Shown: positions 11,083 to 23,800, counted from the stretch's first letter. The stretch is DNA of 64,000 nt from Tretioscincus oriximinensis (GCA_022410635.1 JAJVDF010000003.1:2491421-2555420); one strand, 5' to 3'. Notes: generated by a model not told the origin, from the sequence alone. Translations and numbers: made by a program.

Positions 11083-11155
11083 GGTTATCTCNCNCACACA
11101 CACACACACACAAAAGGACCTGGATTTTTGTGTGTGTGAGATAACCCTAGGTTAT
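11083..11155. repeat. Inverted repeat around a CA/GT microsatellite
   Basis: CCTAGGGTTATCTC + (CA)n on the left pairs with (TG)n + GAGATAACCCTAGG on the right. The arms are about 20 bp; two N bases lie in the left arm. About 300 bp downstream of the promoter block. Confidence 0.75.
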
Positions 11156-11593
11156 CTTTAATGGGTGTAGGAAGGTTTCTAAACTTCCACTTGTTTAGCA
11201 TTTTGCTCACCAGTGGAAATTTTAAGCTCTCATTTAATTGTTGCTTTTCGTGCCATGGGGTTTTCTTATGATTAGCTAAATATGAAATACAGTAAGAAAG
11301 CCATAAAGCAGACCCTGCTCTGTCAGGACTGTGCCTGGTGTTGAAGCGAAATTAAGCTTACTTTTGAAATGATGGTGACTGCAATTTATTTTGTGGTACT
11401 TCAGTTCCTAACTCAGCTCAAAAACAATTTGGGTAATATGCTCCTCTGGGATCTGGCACACCTTCATTTTTCATGCCTTTTCAATTTCAGGACATTTTCA
11501 GAGTTGTTTTATTATTATTAGGAACAGAAGGAACAGAAAGCTTAACAAAGCATCATGTGCATTGATGGTGCTATATAAATACTTGTAATAGCT

Positions 11594-11612
11594 ATTTATT
11601 ATTATTATTATT

Positions 11613-11668
<56 letters not shown>

Positions 11669-11703
11669 CATCCTCATCCTCATCCTCATCCTCATCCTCA
11701 TCC

Positions 11704-11755
<52 letters not shown>

Positions 11756-11756
11756 A
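11594..11756. repeat. Compound microsatellite (ATT)n(ATC)n(CTCATC)n(ATC)n
   Basis: About 160 bp of near-perfect trinucleotide repeat with a hexamer (CTCATC) block at about 11661-11706. The minus strand yields long poly-Met and poly-Asp open frames that are artefacts of the repeat. Confidence 0.95.
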
Positions 11757-11759
11757 CAC

Positions 11760-13615
11760 AGAAATGGCTATCACAACAGTTGGATCAACAGTTGGACAAA
11801 GTTCCCCAAACTTCCACAATTATTGGCCTGAGGGAGTAGTCTGCCCCTTAAACAGTTTGGGGTGTGGATGTAATGCCTCCTTTCTCTTTGAGTGAGGAGT
11901 TCCTATGGCGTTTGAGGGGAAAAATCATGCGGATCAGTTAACTTTTGAGAGAAATTCCAAGGTATCAGGCCCTGTACACGTCCTACAAGTGTGTAGGCTC
12001 AACCTGGAAATCAGAGACTTGATTTCCTGGGCATTTGAGCACCTTCGTATTGGACCTTTTTCCTTTTCTGGCTGCATCACATGAGCAATGGCTACATTTG
12101 ACCATCAAAGATAGATCTTTGAGTGACAGGAAGCATGTTATCGTCATATTTAGTTAATTACTGCCAATTAATATAAAGGGCAGACTATATGTCTTAAGTT
12201 GACCCATAAAGCCCAGGAATTTATTTATAGATTTCTATCAGAGGGTGGCCTACTTCAGAGGATTGGTGTCACCACAGAGAAAGCCCTGACTGCAGATAGT
12301 CATCAAGTAATATTTCAGTGATTCAGTGGTAGCTACAGCAAGACTTTGCTTGGATATCTTAGGGATCTTACAGGTCTGTCAAGTAAGTTACTTTGGGATT
12401 TGCTACTAGCATACAGATGGCAGTCTCCTTTCNGAGCTACATGCCTTGATGCCTTTAAAAGGCTTTCTGTGAAATGTTAATGGTTAAATGTGCTGTTATA
12501 GAGCTGCTAATTTTGCAGAGCTTAGTAACCATATCTGTGGAGTCTTAGTAAATCTTCACACAGAATCCATTTTGCACTAGTGCTGTTCAGGGTGTCGTTT
12601 CCAGCAATTTTGATTTCAAATGCATAATGGCATGGATGGCTTGTATTTCATACTGGTTTGATGAAGATGATTGGTATGAAGGACAACAAAGAGTAAGATG
12701 CTTTGCTTTCTAGATACAGAAGAGATTTTGCTTTATGGTATTTCATCTGTTATCAATGTTGCAGCATATATTGGGCACCTTTATTTAAAAATGTAAGCAG
12801 AAGTAATATTTTATGAGTGCATGATGTGTACAAATGTAGATAATGGTAAAATATATTTGCAAATAATTCTGGTAGTATATGTAGTTTTTAAAAAATAAAC
12901 TAAACAACACCATTATAAAGTAGTAGATAATTTTCTGAAAGAGATTTCTTTGGTTTTATTTAAAAGACTGGCTTTGATTTTAACAGTTTCTTTCACGAAA
13001 TAGGTTGATATGGCATTATAGCTCAGGGAAAATTTAAAAGATAATTCAATGATTTGGGGAATTTTGAGGGGATTTGTAGTGTAAGACAAAGCAGAGTTGG
13101 TAGCTTGATTCAAAGAAAATCTGAATAATATATGGGGAATTTGTGTCTGTGAGTATCATGGGATGGCCCACGGTGCTGTAATGTTATCTCCTGAATCATT
13201 GCTCTGTAGCAATACTTTATTTTTAAATTGCCATGTGAGCATTAATATAAAATTGTGAGCTGGAAACGTTAACAAGTTAGAAATGATTCAGAAAATAGTG
13301 ACAGGAATGGATAAAAACCTCTTAAGATGCAGTTACATTTTAGTGATGTAGATTTGCGTTCTTTTTTTAAAAAAAGGAATGTCCTCTTTCGATGTTATTT
13401 TTCCTGTTCTTATTTCCCAGAGAAACCCACATTAAATATGTACACCTCATTCTTTCTGTTGTGAATTGGGGATTTTGCTATGGACTACTGCAGGTATGTG
13501 ATTGATAGATCACACTGCAGATTCAAGGAAGTGCTCCCTTTCTTGCCAATACATATGTTCCCTAGAACGATTGGAAATACCACTATCAACATCACCTACT
13601 CCTCCTCTCCCTTTA
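11760..13615. other. Intron 0 sequence without recognised features
   Basis: Apart from a weak repeat block near 12270, I see no exon-like or repeat structure here. Confidence 0.5.
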
Positions 13616-13619
13616 GGCT

Positions 13620-13990
13620 GTGGTCACAAATCCCTTAAGTAATCCGAAAAGTCAAAATTCACTTTGGAATGCACAGAGCACGTTACTTTTGCTACCATTG
13701 TTCGCCCAGATATTTAAACCCTGGTAAGGGCTGCTGTGGTTGGGGTAAGAGTTGTATTGGGAGGGATTTCTGAGGACTTGAGAGTGTGTAGGAGTTGGGT
13801 GGGAGCAGGACCACTTGCAAAGGGGGAAGAGCTGAAATTTAGTCCCATTAGCAGTGCCCTTCTTGGGCCCTCCCAATGCTAGAATTATTTACCAGGGGTA
13901 GCAAAGGGGGTGTGGTCTGTGCATTCCAAAGTCAATTTGGATTTACCCTAAAGTTTGGATTAGAATTACTTAAATAGGATGTGATCAGAG
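13620..13990. mobile_element. Nonautonomous DNA element with long inverted ends (family D)
   Basis: Left end CCCTTAAGTAATCCG ... ACTTTGGAATGCACAGAGCA; reverse of the right end TTTAAGTAATTCTAATCC ... GACTTTGGAATGCACAGACC. Inverted ends of about 80 bp over about 370 bp. Related copies at 14.6-15.05 and 54.24-54.65 kb. Confidence 0.65.
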
Positions 13991-14339
13991 GTTAAAATGG
14001 CTCATGTGTCCAGAGGAACAGAAGAATCCCAAAGTGAATTTGATTCAAGAATGCAGATTAAGTAGCATACAAAATAAAATCTGAAGTGTCAGCAAGTAGG
14101 TAAAATGCAGTTTTCAAAGCATTTTTAAAAAATAAAATGGCATTGAAATCAAAACACTCAGCTTTTTATTAATTTGGTTTTTTTTTGTCTCTTCAGAAAC
14201 AAGGAGATTCAGTTTTCTGTCGCATGTGTTCACATTAGTTACAATGTTTCTAAACCTTCCTTGCAGATTTGACAGAAAAAAATAACAAAAAAATGACAAA
14301 CTATAATAATTTTGAAGGGAGGCACAGAAACATTGTAGC

Positions 14340-14455
14340 TACTGAGCTGGGCTGTATCTCGGAATAGGATTGTACATCTGCATGCTAGTATATCTGCATG
14401 GAGGCCCCATGGAGCCTGTCATAATCTAAACTGGTATGTGGATAACCAAGGCTCT
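14340..14455. mobile_element. Foldback MITE (family B), copy
   Basis: GGGCTGTATCTCGGAATAGG, CATCTGCATGCTAGTATA and AGCCTGTCATAATCTA, as in the 56.6-kb copy. Intron 0 (between the putative first exon and coding exon 1). Confidence 0.6.
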
Positions 14456-14599
14456 GTTTGAATCCATCCATTCACTTCTCTTGCTTTGGTAGAAAAACAC
14501 AGATACTTGCATACATAGACCTTTTTGTTCAATGTATAAATAAACATTGAAGCCCCCTGTGTAAGGGAAGAAGGTTGATGGAAATGCAAGTGTGTTTGC

Positions 14600-15050
14600 G
14601 TCTGCACTAGCAGGGACAAGGGGAGTAGGGTGGGTGTCTTGATGNTATGTGTTCTGGAAAGATGCAGGTTTTCCCTTCATCTCGTCTTCCCCAATAAGGG
14701 CAAAGGAACCAAGTCTACAGAAAAAACGTAGTAAGTGCTCTTGGTATTGGTGTAAAAGTAGTGGGGGTAAGTGAGGCTAGGCTTGGAGGAGACATGGGAC
14801 TTGGAGAAAGGGGAAACTCTAGCAAACGGTGGGATGGGGAGATGAAATATAGTACTATGACTGCATCCTTCCCAAGTCCATCACTTAACTGCTCTTACTC
14901 CAGCCCAGGAGAACTTATTACAAGGAGTCAGGGACAACAGTAGCATCAGAGACGTTGTGGCCTATGTGTTCAAAATGAATTTGGACTCTGCCTTAAACAC
15001 CATTAAAATGGGCTGAATTAGGATTACTTAGAATTAATTGGGTGCTATTA
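14600..15050. mobile_element. Family D element, related copy
   Basis: Its right end reads TTCAAAATGAATTTGGACTC, ACCATTAAAATGGGCTGAAT and GGATTACTTAG, close to the right end at 54.6 kb. The left end is unclear. Confidence 0.5.
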
Positions 15051-15127
15051 ATTAGGTGCTATTTGGATTCATTGGTGTTTTCACTTCTTCAATANTTTCA
15101 GTTTCATCTTTATTTGATGTTGTTCTG

Positions 15128-15231
15128 ACAGGTATTTTTAATCCATCTTTAGTCCTGGAGAAATGGACTAAATTTTCTTCAGGGGAAAATGTTCTTCAAC
15201 ACAAAAGATGGATTAAAAGTATGTATCAAAA
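15128..15231. mobile_element. Foldback MITE (family A)
   Basis: TATTTTTAATCCATCTTTAG at the left pairs with AGATGGATTAAAAGTATGTA at the right; the centre has TCCTGGAGAAATGGACTAAA. Confidence 0.6.
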
Positions 15232-15689
15232 CAGCATTTAAGTCTATTCCTTTATACTTTTAAGCTTTCTAAATGGTTCTCCCTCTCAGCCTTTAGATTC
15301 CAAGCTCCAGAATCTGCATCTTGTTGTTCTGCTGTCAGTGAACCCAAATACATGAGTTTGAATATATAACTGCAGCATTTTCTTTACATTAGAATAACAC
15401 AGAGATACCTAAAAAGGTCTGGGAGATAAAATAGTGNTAAATGTTAGGAATGAAGAAATCTGAAAAACCTTACAATAAGGTTACTTATGCCTAAGGTTAC
15501 AAAAAAAAGTGCTAAAGTAGAAATTCCAGCAGGTGCTAAGATTTCTTCTTTTTTACAACCGCTAAAATGCATTTTTTCTGGTAACTATATCCATGCTCAT
15601 TTTGCAGAAATAGATACAGAAATACTACATAAATGTAGTTAATAGGAAGTTAAAACAGATTCTGGATTCCCCCCCCCCCAATTTTCCCA

Positions 15690-16015
15690 TTTTTTNAAAA
15701 AAATATTTGTTTATCTGCATACAAAATGATGTATAAAATTAAATTCTTTTGAATTACAATAATTGTTTCTTTATAGTTAGTTCATTATTTCCTCTCCTTC
15801 CGTTCCATCTCCTTTATATGTTGGGCTCAATATGACAGTTTATGGACCCTCCATTTTTCTCTTTAACCTTCAAAGCCTGCAATCAGGAGTCCACCTTCCA
15901 TTTCTTTTAAAAATCTATAAAAAGACTCCAATTTATAACAAATTTATTCAATGTTTTATCTCTTTTCAAAGGAGTTAATTTATACATCTCAAGACCATCC
16001 ATTGGATAATCTAGT
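15690..16015 (-). mobile_element. Possible L1-like fragment
   Basis: T-rich left end and a minus-strand pyrimidine pattern like the two fragments above; no clear protein block. Weak call. Confidence 0.25.
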
Positions 16016-16696
16016 GCTCTAGTTGAAACTTAAAGCAGATTCTGAAAATAAAAACAGAGCAGGGAGGCACACAGTCTCATTTATTAAAACGATGCCTCTT
16101 AAAAGAGCTACAGTTGCCAGGTTACTGACATTTCTGTCTCGGCTATATGCATTGTAGTACTTTACTATGCTCATGCTTCTCTCCAGCATCATTTAGTAAG
16201 TNGGCTTTCTCCCATTAAAATCAAGATTGAAGTTCTTCACCGTAAAGGTTTTTACTGTGAAACAAGACTGGTGTTTCATTTCTGATGGGTTTTAGAATAA
16301 ACATGGAAACTGTTATAGTCTTAAGAAAGTACTATCTGTGAAAAGGTATGGTAAGTCATGCATATTCAACTAATTGTATTTTTTTGGTCTGTTCCATGAA
16401 TTCACTGCATGTTTTGGAGACAAATCAGAGTAAACAATCATAGTGCTTTGTATTTCTAATAACCAGGAACCCCTTAACATGTTAATATTGTGGTGGCTGC
16501 TGATTATATATCAAATTTTCTTATAGCTTTGGTAACAGTCTATGTTGTATTGACTGTGTAAAATGTGAATGCTGGAAAAGTTCTTTTCTATGCTTACTGA
16601 CATATAGTATCTAGTTTTCTAGAACTGGAAATGTGGAACAACTGTTGTTTAGAAATGGACTCCCAATATGTGACTTGTTAAATACGACTGATATCT

Positions 16697-16722
16697 ATTG
16701 ATCGATCGATCGAACAATTGAT
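16697..16722. repeat. Short (GATC)n run
   Basis: ATTGATCGATCGATCGAAC is a self-complementary tetranucleotide run. Confidence 0.7.
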
Positions 16723-16749
16723 CTAGCATCCTGATCACATATTTATGTT

Positions 16750-16835
16750 TAATCCTTTCAGTTGTGAAAAATAAACTTAATTCATTCTTCAGGACTGAAG
16801 GATTAAATGGAGGTGTGTGACTAAGGGTACATGTA
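16750..16835. mobile_element. Foldback MITE (family A), degenerate
   Basis: TAATTCATTCTTCAGGACTG then AAGGATTAAATGG: the right half of family A, mutated. Confidence 0.4.
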
Positions 16836-16839
16836 CACA

Positions 16840-17270
16840 AGAAGGAAAAACAGCAATTGTGTTACATTGTGAAAGAAATCTCTCACTAAACATGCCATAG
16901 TTACGTTCCTCCTGTCATAAACAAACTTTTAACACAATAGAGATGAGCTATCGGGATCTAAGAGAGGAGTTACATGCTGGCTACTGAACTGTATGATCCT
17001 GTAATGCTGAGCATGCTCAGTGGGGTCTAAGAGGAAGCATAAGATATTTTTGGCTGCTTTCTTTGCATGAGATCAGGCACACGAAGGGTTAGAAGTGGAG
17101 TACGGGGGTGTTCCACTAGTTTGTTAGAAAATATCAGCAATCAGAAAATTGCTGATTCCCACCCTTTTATTACTGATGCATAACAAATCCTAGTGAATTC
17201 TCCATTTGGCCCATGTGGCCCAAAGTGGAAGGAGGAGGAACATTGCGCTAAGGAAGAGGAATGTTTTTGT
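16840..17270 (+). repeat. Dispersed repeat (family E), copy in intron 0
   Basis: Inverted relative to 49275-49955. Shared blocks: AAACAGCAATTG, GAGATGAGCTATC, TGAGCATGCTCAGT, CAGCAATCAGAAAATTGCTG, CCATTTGGCCCATGTGGCCC and GCGCTAAGGAAGAGG. No coding capacity recognised. Confidence 0.65.
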
Positions 17271-17394
17271 CATGTATCTGTATTCTAAGATCAATGTTGA
17301 AATCTTAAAATTAAAAATGTGAAACAGTTGTTGTTTTAGAAATTGACTTCCAGTTTATAACTTTTTAAGTATGATTTACCATTATACATGTAGA

Positions 17395-17665
17395 CACAGG
17401 TATTTATTTACAGGTACTTACATTTATATTACACCCTATACAAAAATATCTCAGGCAGATCACAACAAGTGACCATAGCAAAAATTAAAGCAGAACAGTT
17501 AAAAATAGTAACAGTGCTTTCAAGCAGAAGCGAATTTTGGCTTGGCCAAAGGTACATCTTTACCAGGTATCTAAACATATGCCTGACACACCTTGGAGGA
17601 GAGATTATTCCACCACCTGGGGTCTATTACAGAGAAGGCACTCCCATGTTTCCACACTCCCTTGA
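17395..17665. repeat. Degenerate dispersed repeat
   Basis: GATTATTCCACCACCTGGGG and ACAGAGAAGGCACT recall a block (CACCACAGAGAAAGCCCTGA) at about 12270; both look like remnants of one unnamed reptile repeat. Confidence 0.35.
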
Positions 17666-17744
17666 TGANTGAAGAAGATGGGACTGTCACACATCTACTT
17701 TTAGATCAATTCTGAAAAATGAGCCTAATCTGTTGTTGGTTTTT

Positions 17745-18440
17745 TGGTCCAGAAAAAAAGGCCTTCATCCTTAGAAGACAGCATTTAAGAGGTGATCCGA
17801 CTGAAGTGACTAGAGTCAGTTTGGTGTAGTGGTTGAGTGTTGAATTCGTACCTGGTAGTCTCCNAGTTCAATTCCCCACTCCTCCTTGAAAGCCAGCTGG
17901 GTGACCTTGGGTCAGTCACAGTTCTTTGAACTCTCTCAGTGCCACCTACTCCATACGGTGTCTGTTGTGGAGAAAGCAACAAAAGCTATGTGCGCCACCC
18001 TTTGGTTGGCTGCCCTGAGACCTTCGGGTATAGGGCGGGATACAAGTACAAATAAATAAATAAGTGTACAAAAGCATGCATGGGATGTATAAAGTGAATA
18101 GAGANAAGCATAACACAACACTAGGACCAGGGGGAAGTCTTTTAAGCCTATGGGTAGAAAAGTTAAGATAGATAAGGGGGAAAAGAATTTACCCAGAGGA
18201 TTATCATTCCATGAAATTTCTTTCCTGAAGGCTATAAAGATGGATCTCTTGATCCTGCCTCCAGGATAGATCAACAGGCAGGATATATGAAATACCATCT
18301 ATTTCAAGAACAGGTAAAGATTTTGCCTTCTTCTGCTTNTGATGGCCAGGGGCAATTAGTGACCCTTTGGGTGAGACAGAGGGCTGGATTAGCTAGTCGG
18401 TGTGACCCCATTCAGCAAAGCTCCTCTTAGGTTCTTATGG
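17745..18440 (+). mobile_element. CR1-type LINE 3' part, interrupted by a SINE
   Basis: ACAGCATTTAAGAGGTGATC at 17781 and, after the SINE, GTGTACAAAAGCATGCATGG at 18064 are consecutive in other CR1 copies (compare 58343). It continues ACTAGGACCAGGGGGAAG and a 3' UTR with GTGAGACAGAGGGCTGGATT, to about 18440. Confidence 0.75.
17813..18063 (+). mobile_element. Sauria-type SINE, inserted in CR1
   Basis: Head CAGTTTGGTGTAGTGGTTGA, B-box AGTTCAATTCC, body GCCAGCTGGGTGACCTTGGG, tail GGGCGGGATACAAGTACAAA then AATA repeats. AAGTG sits at both junctions (17805-17809 and 18061-18065), a probable target duplication. Confidence 0.75.
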
Positions 18441-18444
18441 CAAG

Positions 18445-19880
18445 CTCATTCTTCAGGGTCAGTGCTGACTTTCACACTAATACTAATAAAAATAAAATAA
18501 AATACTAAGAAAATCATACAAGTATAATGAAATTCACAAGGGAATATTTATAATATATTAAGATGTTGAATGATGCGTGTTGTTTTTTTACTGTTGCTTC
18601 TTGAGGTCAGGGTCTTGTCAAGATGATGGATACATTATTTGGGGGGAAATACACCGGTATTTAATTTGTTTATCTGGCTGGCAGTGGTTAGTCTTACATT
18701 TCATCCAATAAATAAAATGGCCATATATACATTGCCAAATAAGTCAATATGGATTACTGCCAACTGTGCCTACAAATATGTATTCCGAGATAATGTCAAA
18801 ATAGTCACTATCACTGAAGCATATTTTGATATAGAGGAGAGCATAGCAGGAGGAGAAGTAGTGGAAGCAGTGTTTTTTTACAACAGGCCATTTTCTCTTA
18901 GTTTTTTCTTCCTAATGGTTTATTTAATTTTTTCTCTTTTAGTTTTCTCATTTATTTTGGAAAATGGTCTGATAGGAAAGGGTCTTCGGGGGCAGATTTT
19001 ATGCTATGTTTGGCCTTATTATTTGGATCATGATGACANCACAGGGAATGTATACTCTACAGGAAAACGCTGCACTGCTTAAACCACCCCACCCTGCCTC
19101 CTTCTCTATAAATCATGTGGGTTTCCTGGCATATACCCCCTGTCACTTCTGATCCCTCTCCCCTCCTCCNCTTAACACTTACCTATCTGGCTGGCTGGCA
19201 AGGTGGCAAGAAAGCTAGCCAGCGAATCAGACATGCTTTTTCTAGGACATTCATATGACTCTGAATGGGCATTTTCTGGGTTGGACAATGCCATTGCAAC
19301 ACCATTCAAGGGCTGGAAAGGAATATACAGTGCTTTTTTAGAGTTCTGAGTGATGTTGCACAAGGTCTGTCAGGCCTGGAAAAGGGCCACACTGCTTCAT
19401 GTGAAGATTAGAAGAGGCCACCAAGGTGTTTCGTGGCCAGGCTATATTAGACTGACTAGATTTTCTGAGGCCCAAACTNAGGTAATTAATATTCATGCAT
19501 GAAATCCTCACCCAAGAAACCTGTGAAGCATGTGAGAATTTTTAAAAGTTTGTGAGAATTTTTAAAGCGTGTGAGAAATTTGCATTTTTAATTTTTTACT
19601 GAAGGAAGGGTGCTTTCAGGAACTGGCACTGGTTGCCAGACCCCCCTAGTGGTGGTGCAGTGAATTTTGTTAAAATTTCCTTTAGCAAAAAACAGGGAGG
19701 AGGTAGATACCCCAAAACCGGGTTCCCCCCCCCAAAAGGGGTCATCTGGTCAGCCTAGGCTATATGAAAATAAGTAGTGGAGTAGAGGACTTCCTAGAAG
19801 GAAGTCTAGGAAGGAAAGCCAAGAAACTAGGAGTACAGATTTTCCAGAAGTATAGGAGGACCTCTGAATCTTAGATAATC
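18445..19880. other. Intron 0 sequence, one 147-aa open frame not accepted as a gene
   Basis: The open frame 18639-19082 contains a hydrophobic stretch from T-rich DNA but no recognisable domain, promoter or splice pattern. The rest shows nothing. Confidence 0.5.
19529..19580. repeat. Short tandem repeat, 3 imperfect units
   Basis: GTGAGAATTTTTAAA appears twice and GTGAGAAATTTGC once, spaced about 20 bp. In intron 0. Confidence 0.6.
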
Positions 19881-19884
19881 CCAA

Positions 19885-19985
19885 GTAATTCAGGGGATGT
19901 GGTAACCTTATCTTGGAGAATGACTCTCTTCTGTATCCATTAAACATGCAAAGAGGATTCACAGTTTTTATGTGGTAACCCTACC
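19885..19985. mobile_element. Foldback MITE (family C), degenerate copy
   Basis: GTATCCATTAAACATGCAAA and TTTTTATGTGGTAACCCTA match the right arm and end of family C. Confidence 0.45.
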
Positions 19986-20309
19986 TTTGATTTGAGAACC
20001 AGGTGTTCCAACACGTATTTTATTAGCATGTCTGTATTATTTATTTGCACCATAATTTTGAAGGCATTACATAAGCATAAAATGTAGTTTCAAAGATTGC
20101 TATCCTTTACAAAGTGCATCTATGTGCAATTTGCTCTTTCCCAACTGAAGTTTAGTATTTTAATGGAAGTTTTTTTGACTCACGACAGCAGCAACATTTT
20201 ACAAATAATCCTTTTCCAGGTCTTCAAACTATAACGCAGCCAAATTCATTCTGAGGAATATCTGTAGCAATTTATTCCTTTAATTATCATTTCTGTTTTT
20301 CAGTTGTCT

Positions 20310-20630
20310 AATATTTATTTATTTACTTTATTAAATTATCCATGCATACCAAATTTAAATTAAAAACTGTAAATATAAAAAGACAAGATAATAATAGCAA
20401 AAGCTGACAATAAACAGCTCAAATTATACTATTTTACATTTTAGACCTTTATAATAACACTTTTTATACAATCTGGAAAGTTCATATTTTTCAATATAGG
20501 CATATATTTAACAGAGGAGACTAAACTGAAATTATTATTTTTCTTGTTTGCCTTCTTCACATGTTCATATATCAAATCTTTCCATCCATTTGCAGTCATG
20601 ACTTTGGAAATTTTAAAAAGTGCAATAGTT
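20310..20630 (-). mobile_element. Probable L1-like LINE 3' fragment
   Basis: Minus strand has ANGWKDLIYEHVKKANKK near 20600-20540 and an AT-rich tail ending in TTTATTTATTTAC, similar in layout to 7336-7830. It ends within about 40 bp of coding exon 1. Confidence 0.4.
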
Positions 20631-20672
20631 GCTGTTTGTCTTTAATTTTTATTTCTTTGTGTTTTTTTACAG

Positions 20673-20801
20673 GCCAAGATGGCACAAGTTAGGCAGGTGG
20701 GCCTGTTAGCTGCTGGATGTCAGCCCTGGAATAAAGATGTCTGTGCTGCTAGTGGGGATAGATTTGCTTACTGTGCCACCCTTGCAATTTATATCTATCA
20801 G
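20673..20801 (+). CDS. WDR17: WDR17 coding exon 1 (residues 1-41)
   Basis: Acceptor TTTTTTTACAG, six 5' UTR bases, then ATG at 20679. It encodes the conserved N-terminus ending ATLAIYIYQ, and leaves at phase 0 with donor GTAAGG. This is the only plausible start: the codons match the known WDR17 start exactly as recalled. Confidence 0.95.
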
Positions 20802-23800
20802 GTAAGGTGGGTTTTTTTTNNAAAAAAAATCTGTTTCTGTAGGAAACATTGCAATAAGATTGCACATTTGTTTGTGGGAATTGGTCCANTCTTACAGAAA
20901 ATATAGTACAATGCATAAAACTCTGACCAAAAGTATCTCAGATGTGTTTCATGAAAATTGGAATCAGCTTCAAGTACAATGAATTTAATAGATTTCAGTG
21001 GGGTCTCAGTGTCCATCTTGAAACAGAAAAATATTCACCTACATTTTATGATTTCTAATCCCATTTTGCAAAACAGCAGATTAAATTTAAAATACTCACA
21101 TTTGCTAGAATGCATTTCTAAATTTAAACTTTGTGTAATCTTTTAGTTGGATCATCGATATAATGAATTCAAGTTGTGGGCCATTATGTCTGAGCACAAG
21201 AAAACAATCACTGCCCTTTCATGGTGCCCCCATAATCACGACCTCTTTGCGAGTGCAAGTGCCGATGATTTAATAATCATTTGGAATGTGGCTGAACAAA
21301 AGGTTATGGCAAAACTTGACAATACGAAAGGTACGTTTTCCATGAACTGAATTTATAGGTGCCTTTATTGAAACGTTCAGTGTTATAGAATGATGTTCTG
21401 AGTAAATTGGAGTAGGTTATTTTGTATTCATTCTAAGAGAAGCTGTTTGACTTGTATGAAGCCTCTAATACTTATGGAGAATTGTATTTAAGATGCATGG
21501 CCAATAGCGCCACTGAAGAAGGCCTGTTCAGGTCGAAACGCGTCTGGCCACTGACATTGGCATCTCCGACCTCCAGTATTCACAGAGGAATTTTATTGGG
21601 CTCTCCTAAACACATTGGATTTTTTTACCTATATGGACTTTTATATGGACTTTCATTTATATTGTATGTTTATTTTGTATATTATTTCATTGTACCTATA
21701 TTTTAGCCAGAAGTCCTTTTTATACTTGGCTTCAGACTTTGAAGCATTTTATAAAGTATTAGTTTGATTACATTGCACAACCATTGCTGGTCTCTTTTAA
21801 GGTTCTTTTCTTGTTGCCCTTGTAGATTACACTTCTACATTTAAACATTCTGCAGGAATTTATTTATGCATATAAAGTACATAAATCACAATTTACAAAA
21901 GACAAGACAAAATATACAAGGGTTTACAAACAATGAAGATACAGTTTTGAGCAGAAAAGAACCCCTCTGTTGGAAACAGAACACTTATCTTTATTATTAA
22001 GCTGTCCATTATGTGTCAATGTTAGATTTCTTATTCTTGCACCAAAAACTACGAGCTTATTCCATTTAATTCCCTATGAATATCAAAGAGCATGAATGCT
22101 GAAAGAGAGCTGTGCAGTTAGATTGTCCAGTATGCCTTGTCTCCCCAGCTCCTTGCAGTCACCAAGTGGGTAGCCCAGATTCCTTGCTTTATCAACTAGT
22201 GATCCTCCTACATAAGAACATAAGAAGAGCCATACTGGATTGGGCCAGAGCCCATCCAGTCCAGCATTCTGTCATACAGAGACCCACCAGATGCACCTAG
22301 ACAGTCCGAACAGAGGAAAGCAAAATATACACCTGTTCATGACTCCCTGCAAATGGCATTTCAGGAGCACTACTTGTTGCTCCATCCTGGAGGCATGAAG
22401 GCCTAATTGATCCATCTAATTAAAAAGCATAGTTAACTTAAAATAGTATACTTAACATACGTTAAAGTGTTCCCTTAATTGTTTTGAGCAGCATATTTAG
22501 CTCTTTGTGAGACCAAAATTGCTTAAGCTCATATTCCGCATATGAATATTCAGGCTCCTTGAAGGGCATCCATGCTAACACAAAGGGGGCACAACAACTA
22601 TCAGTGGAGACACCAACCACCTGCACCAACTCATCCCCAGATTAAACCAGGTCCATTTCCATTTAAATAGAACCTGGCATAAAGACATGGTTGTGTACTT
22701 TTTCTGTGGCCGTACATGCTAAATGTGACTCTTACTGACTTTCTGAAAAAGTGACCATATATGCATCTTTTATTTGACTTACAGTATTTTCAACTACGTT
22801 TGTTTCTGCAGTTATGACTCTTTTTGGATAGGAACAATCTGGCCATAGTATTTCATGCTCTGACCATTGTAATGGACTGGACTATTGTAATGTGTTCAGC
22901 CTGAGGCTATCCTTGAAGATGGTTCGGAAACTGCAGCTGGTGCCCAACTCAGCAGTGTGACAATATAAGAGCTTCCATATTCATAGCACTTATAGGTCTT
23001 TCTTGATAACCTACTAAATCCTGGCACAACATTTCAGCATTTCAAAACTGGTTTGGATGCTAAACCATTTAACTACTTCTCCCTTGTTAATCTCTAAATC
23101 ATGCTAAACCAAGAAATTCTAATCCGGACCAACATGGCTATTCTTGTGTTACCTAAATCTGGATCTGTTTTTGTATTACAGCTGTTCCTGCATCTCTTAG
23201 TTGGTGCTGGAATGCTGCCGATGCTGTTGCATTTGTCTCCAATAGAGGCCCTCTGTATATTTGGACAGTTTATGGATCGGACAGTGGTGTGACAGTTCAT
23301 AAAGATGCACACAGTTTCTTGTCAGATATTTGCTTGTTCAGATGGCATCCGAGGAAGAAAGGGAAAGTGGTATTTGGGCACACGGATGGAAGCCTCTCTA
23401 TTTTTCAACCAGGTAGTAGCCAATTATACATATACGCTAAAGAGAACTATTATTCTGAGTTCTTTCTTTTGGAATTTAGAAATTTATCTTCTCAATAACG
23501 TCCCAGGAAGCAAAAAAATAAAATAAAATATCTTTATTAAATTATTAAAACATATGTAACACATAACCTTTCCTCCCAGTCTTCCTCCGGGGGGTGTAGC
23601 TAGCTTCTGTATGGTTTGGAGCAAATATAGATTGTAGTGTGTGTCCCCCATCACCTCCTCTGGATTGTAATGAGACAGTGGCCATCTTGCTAGTCCCCTT
23701 TGTCAGTTCCTCTAATTATGAAAGCTCCAGCTGCTACAAGACCCCTTGCTAGAGATAACAAGGAAGGTGACTAAAGTGAAAATACTTAGTGAACATCTAG

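Noticed and set aside
11498..11819. Minus-strand frames of poly-Met and poly-Asp/Glu
   Set aside because: Pure translation of the ATC/CTCATC microsatellite.
18639..19082. 147-aa open frame with a hydrophobic segment
   Set aside because: No recognisable domain, no splice or promoter signals, hydrophobicity explained by T-rich DNA, and it lies inside WDR17 intron 0.
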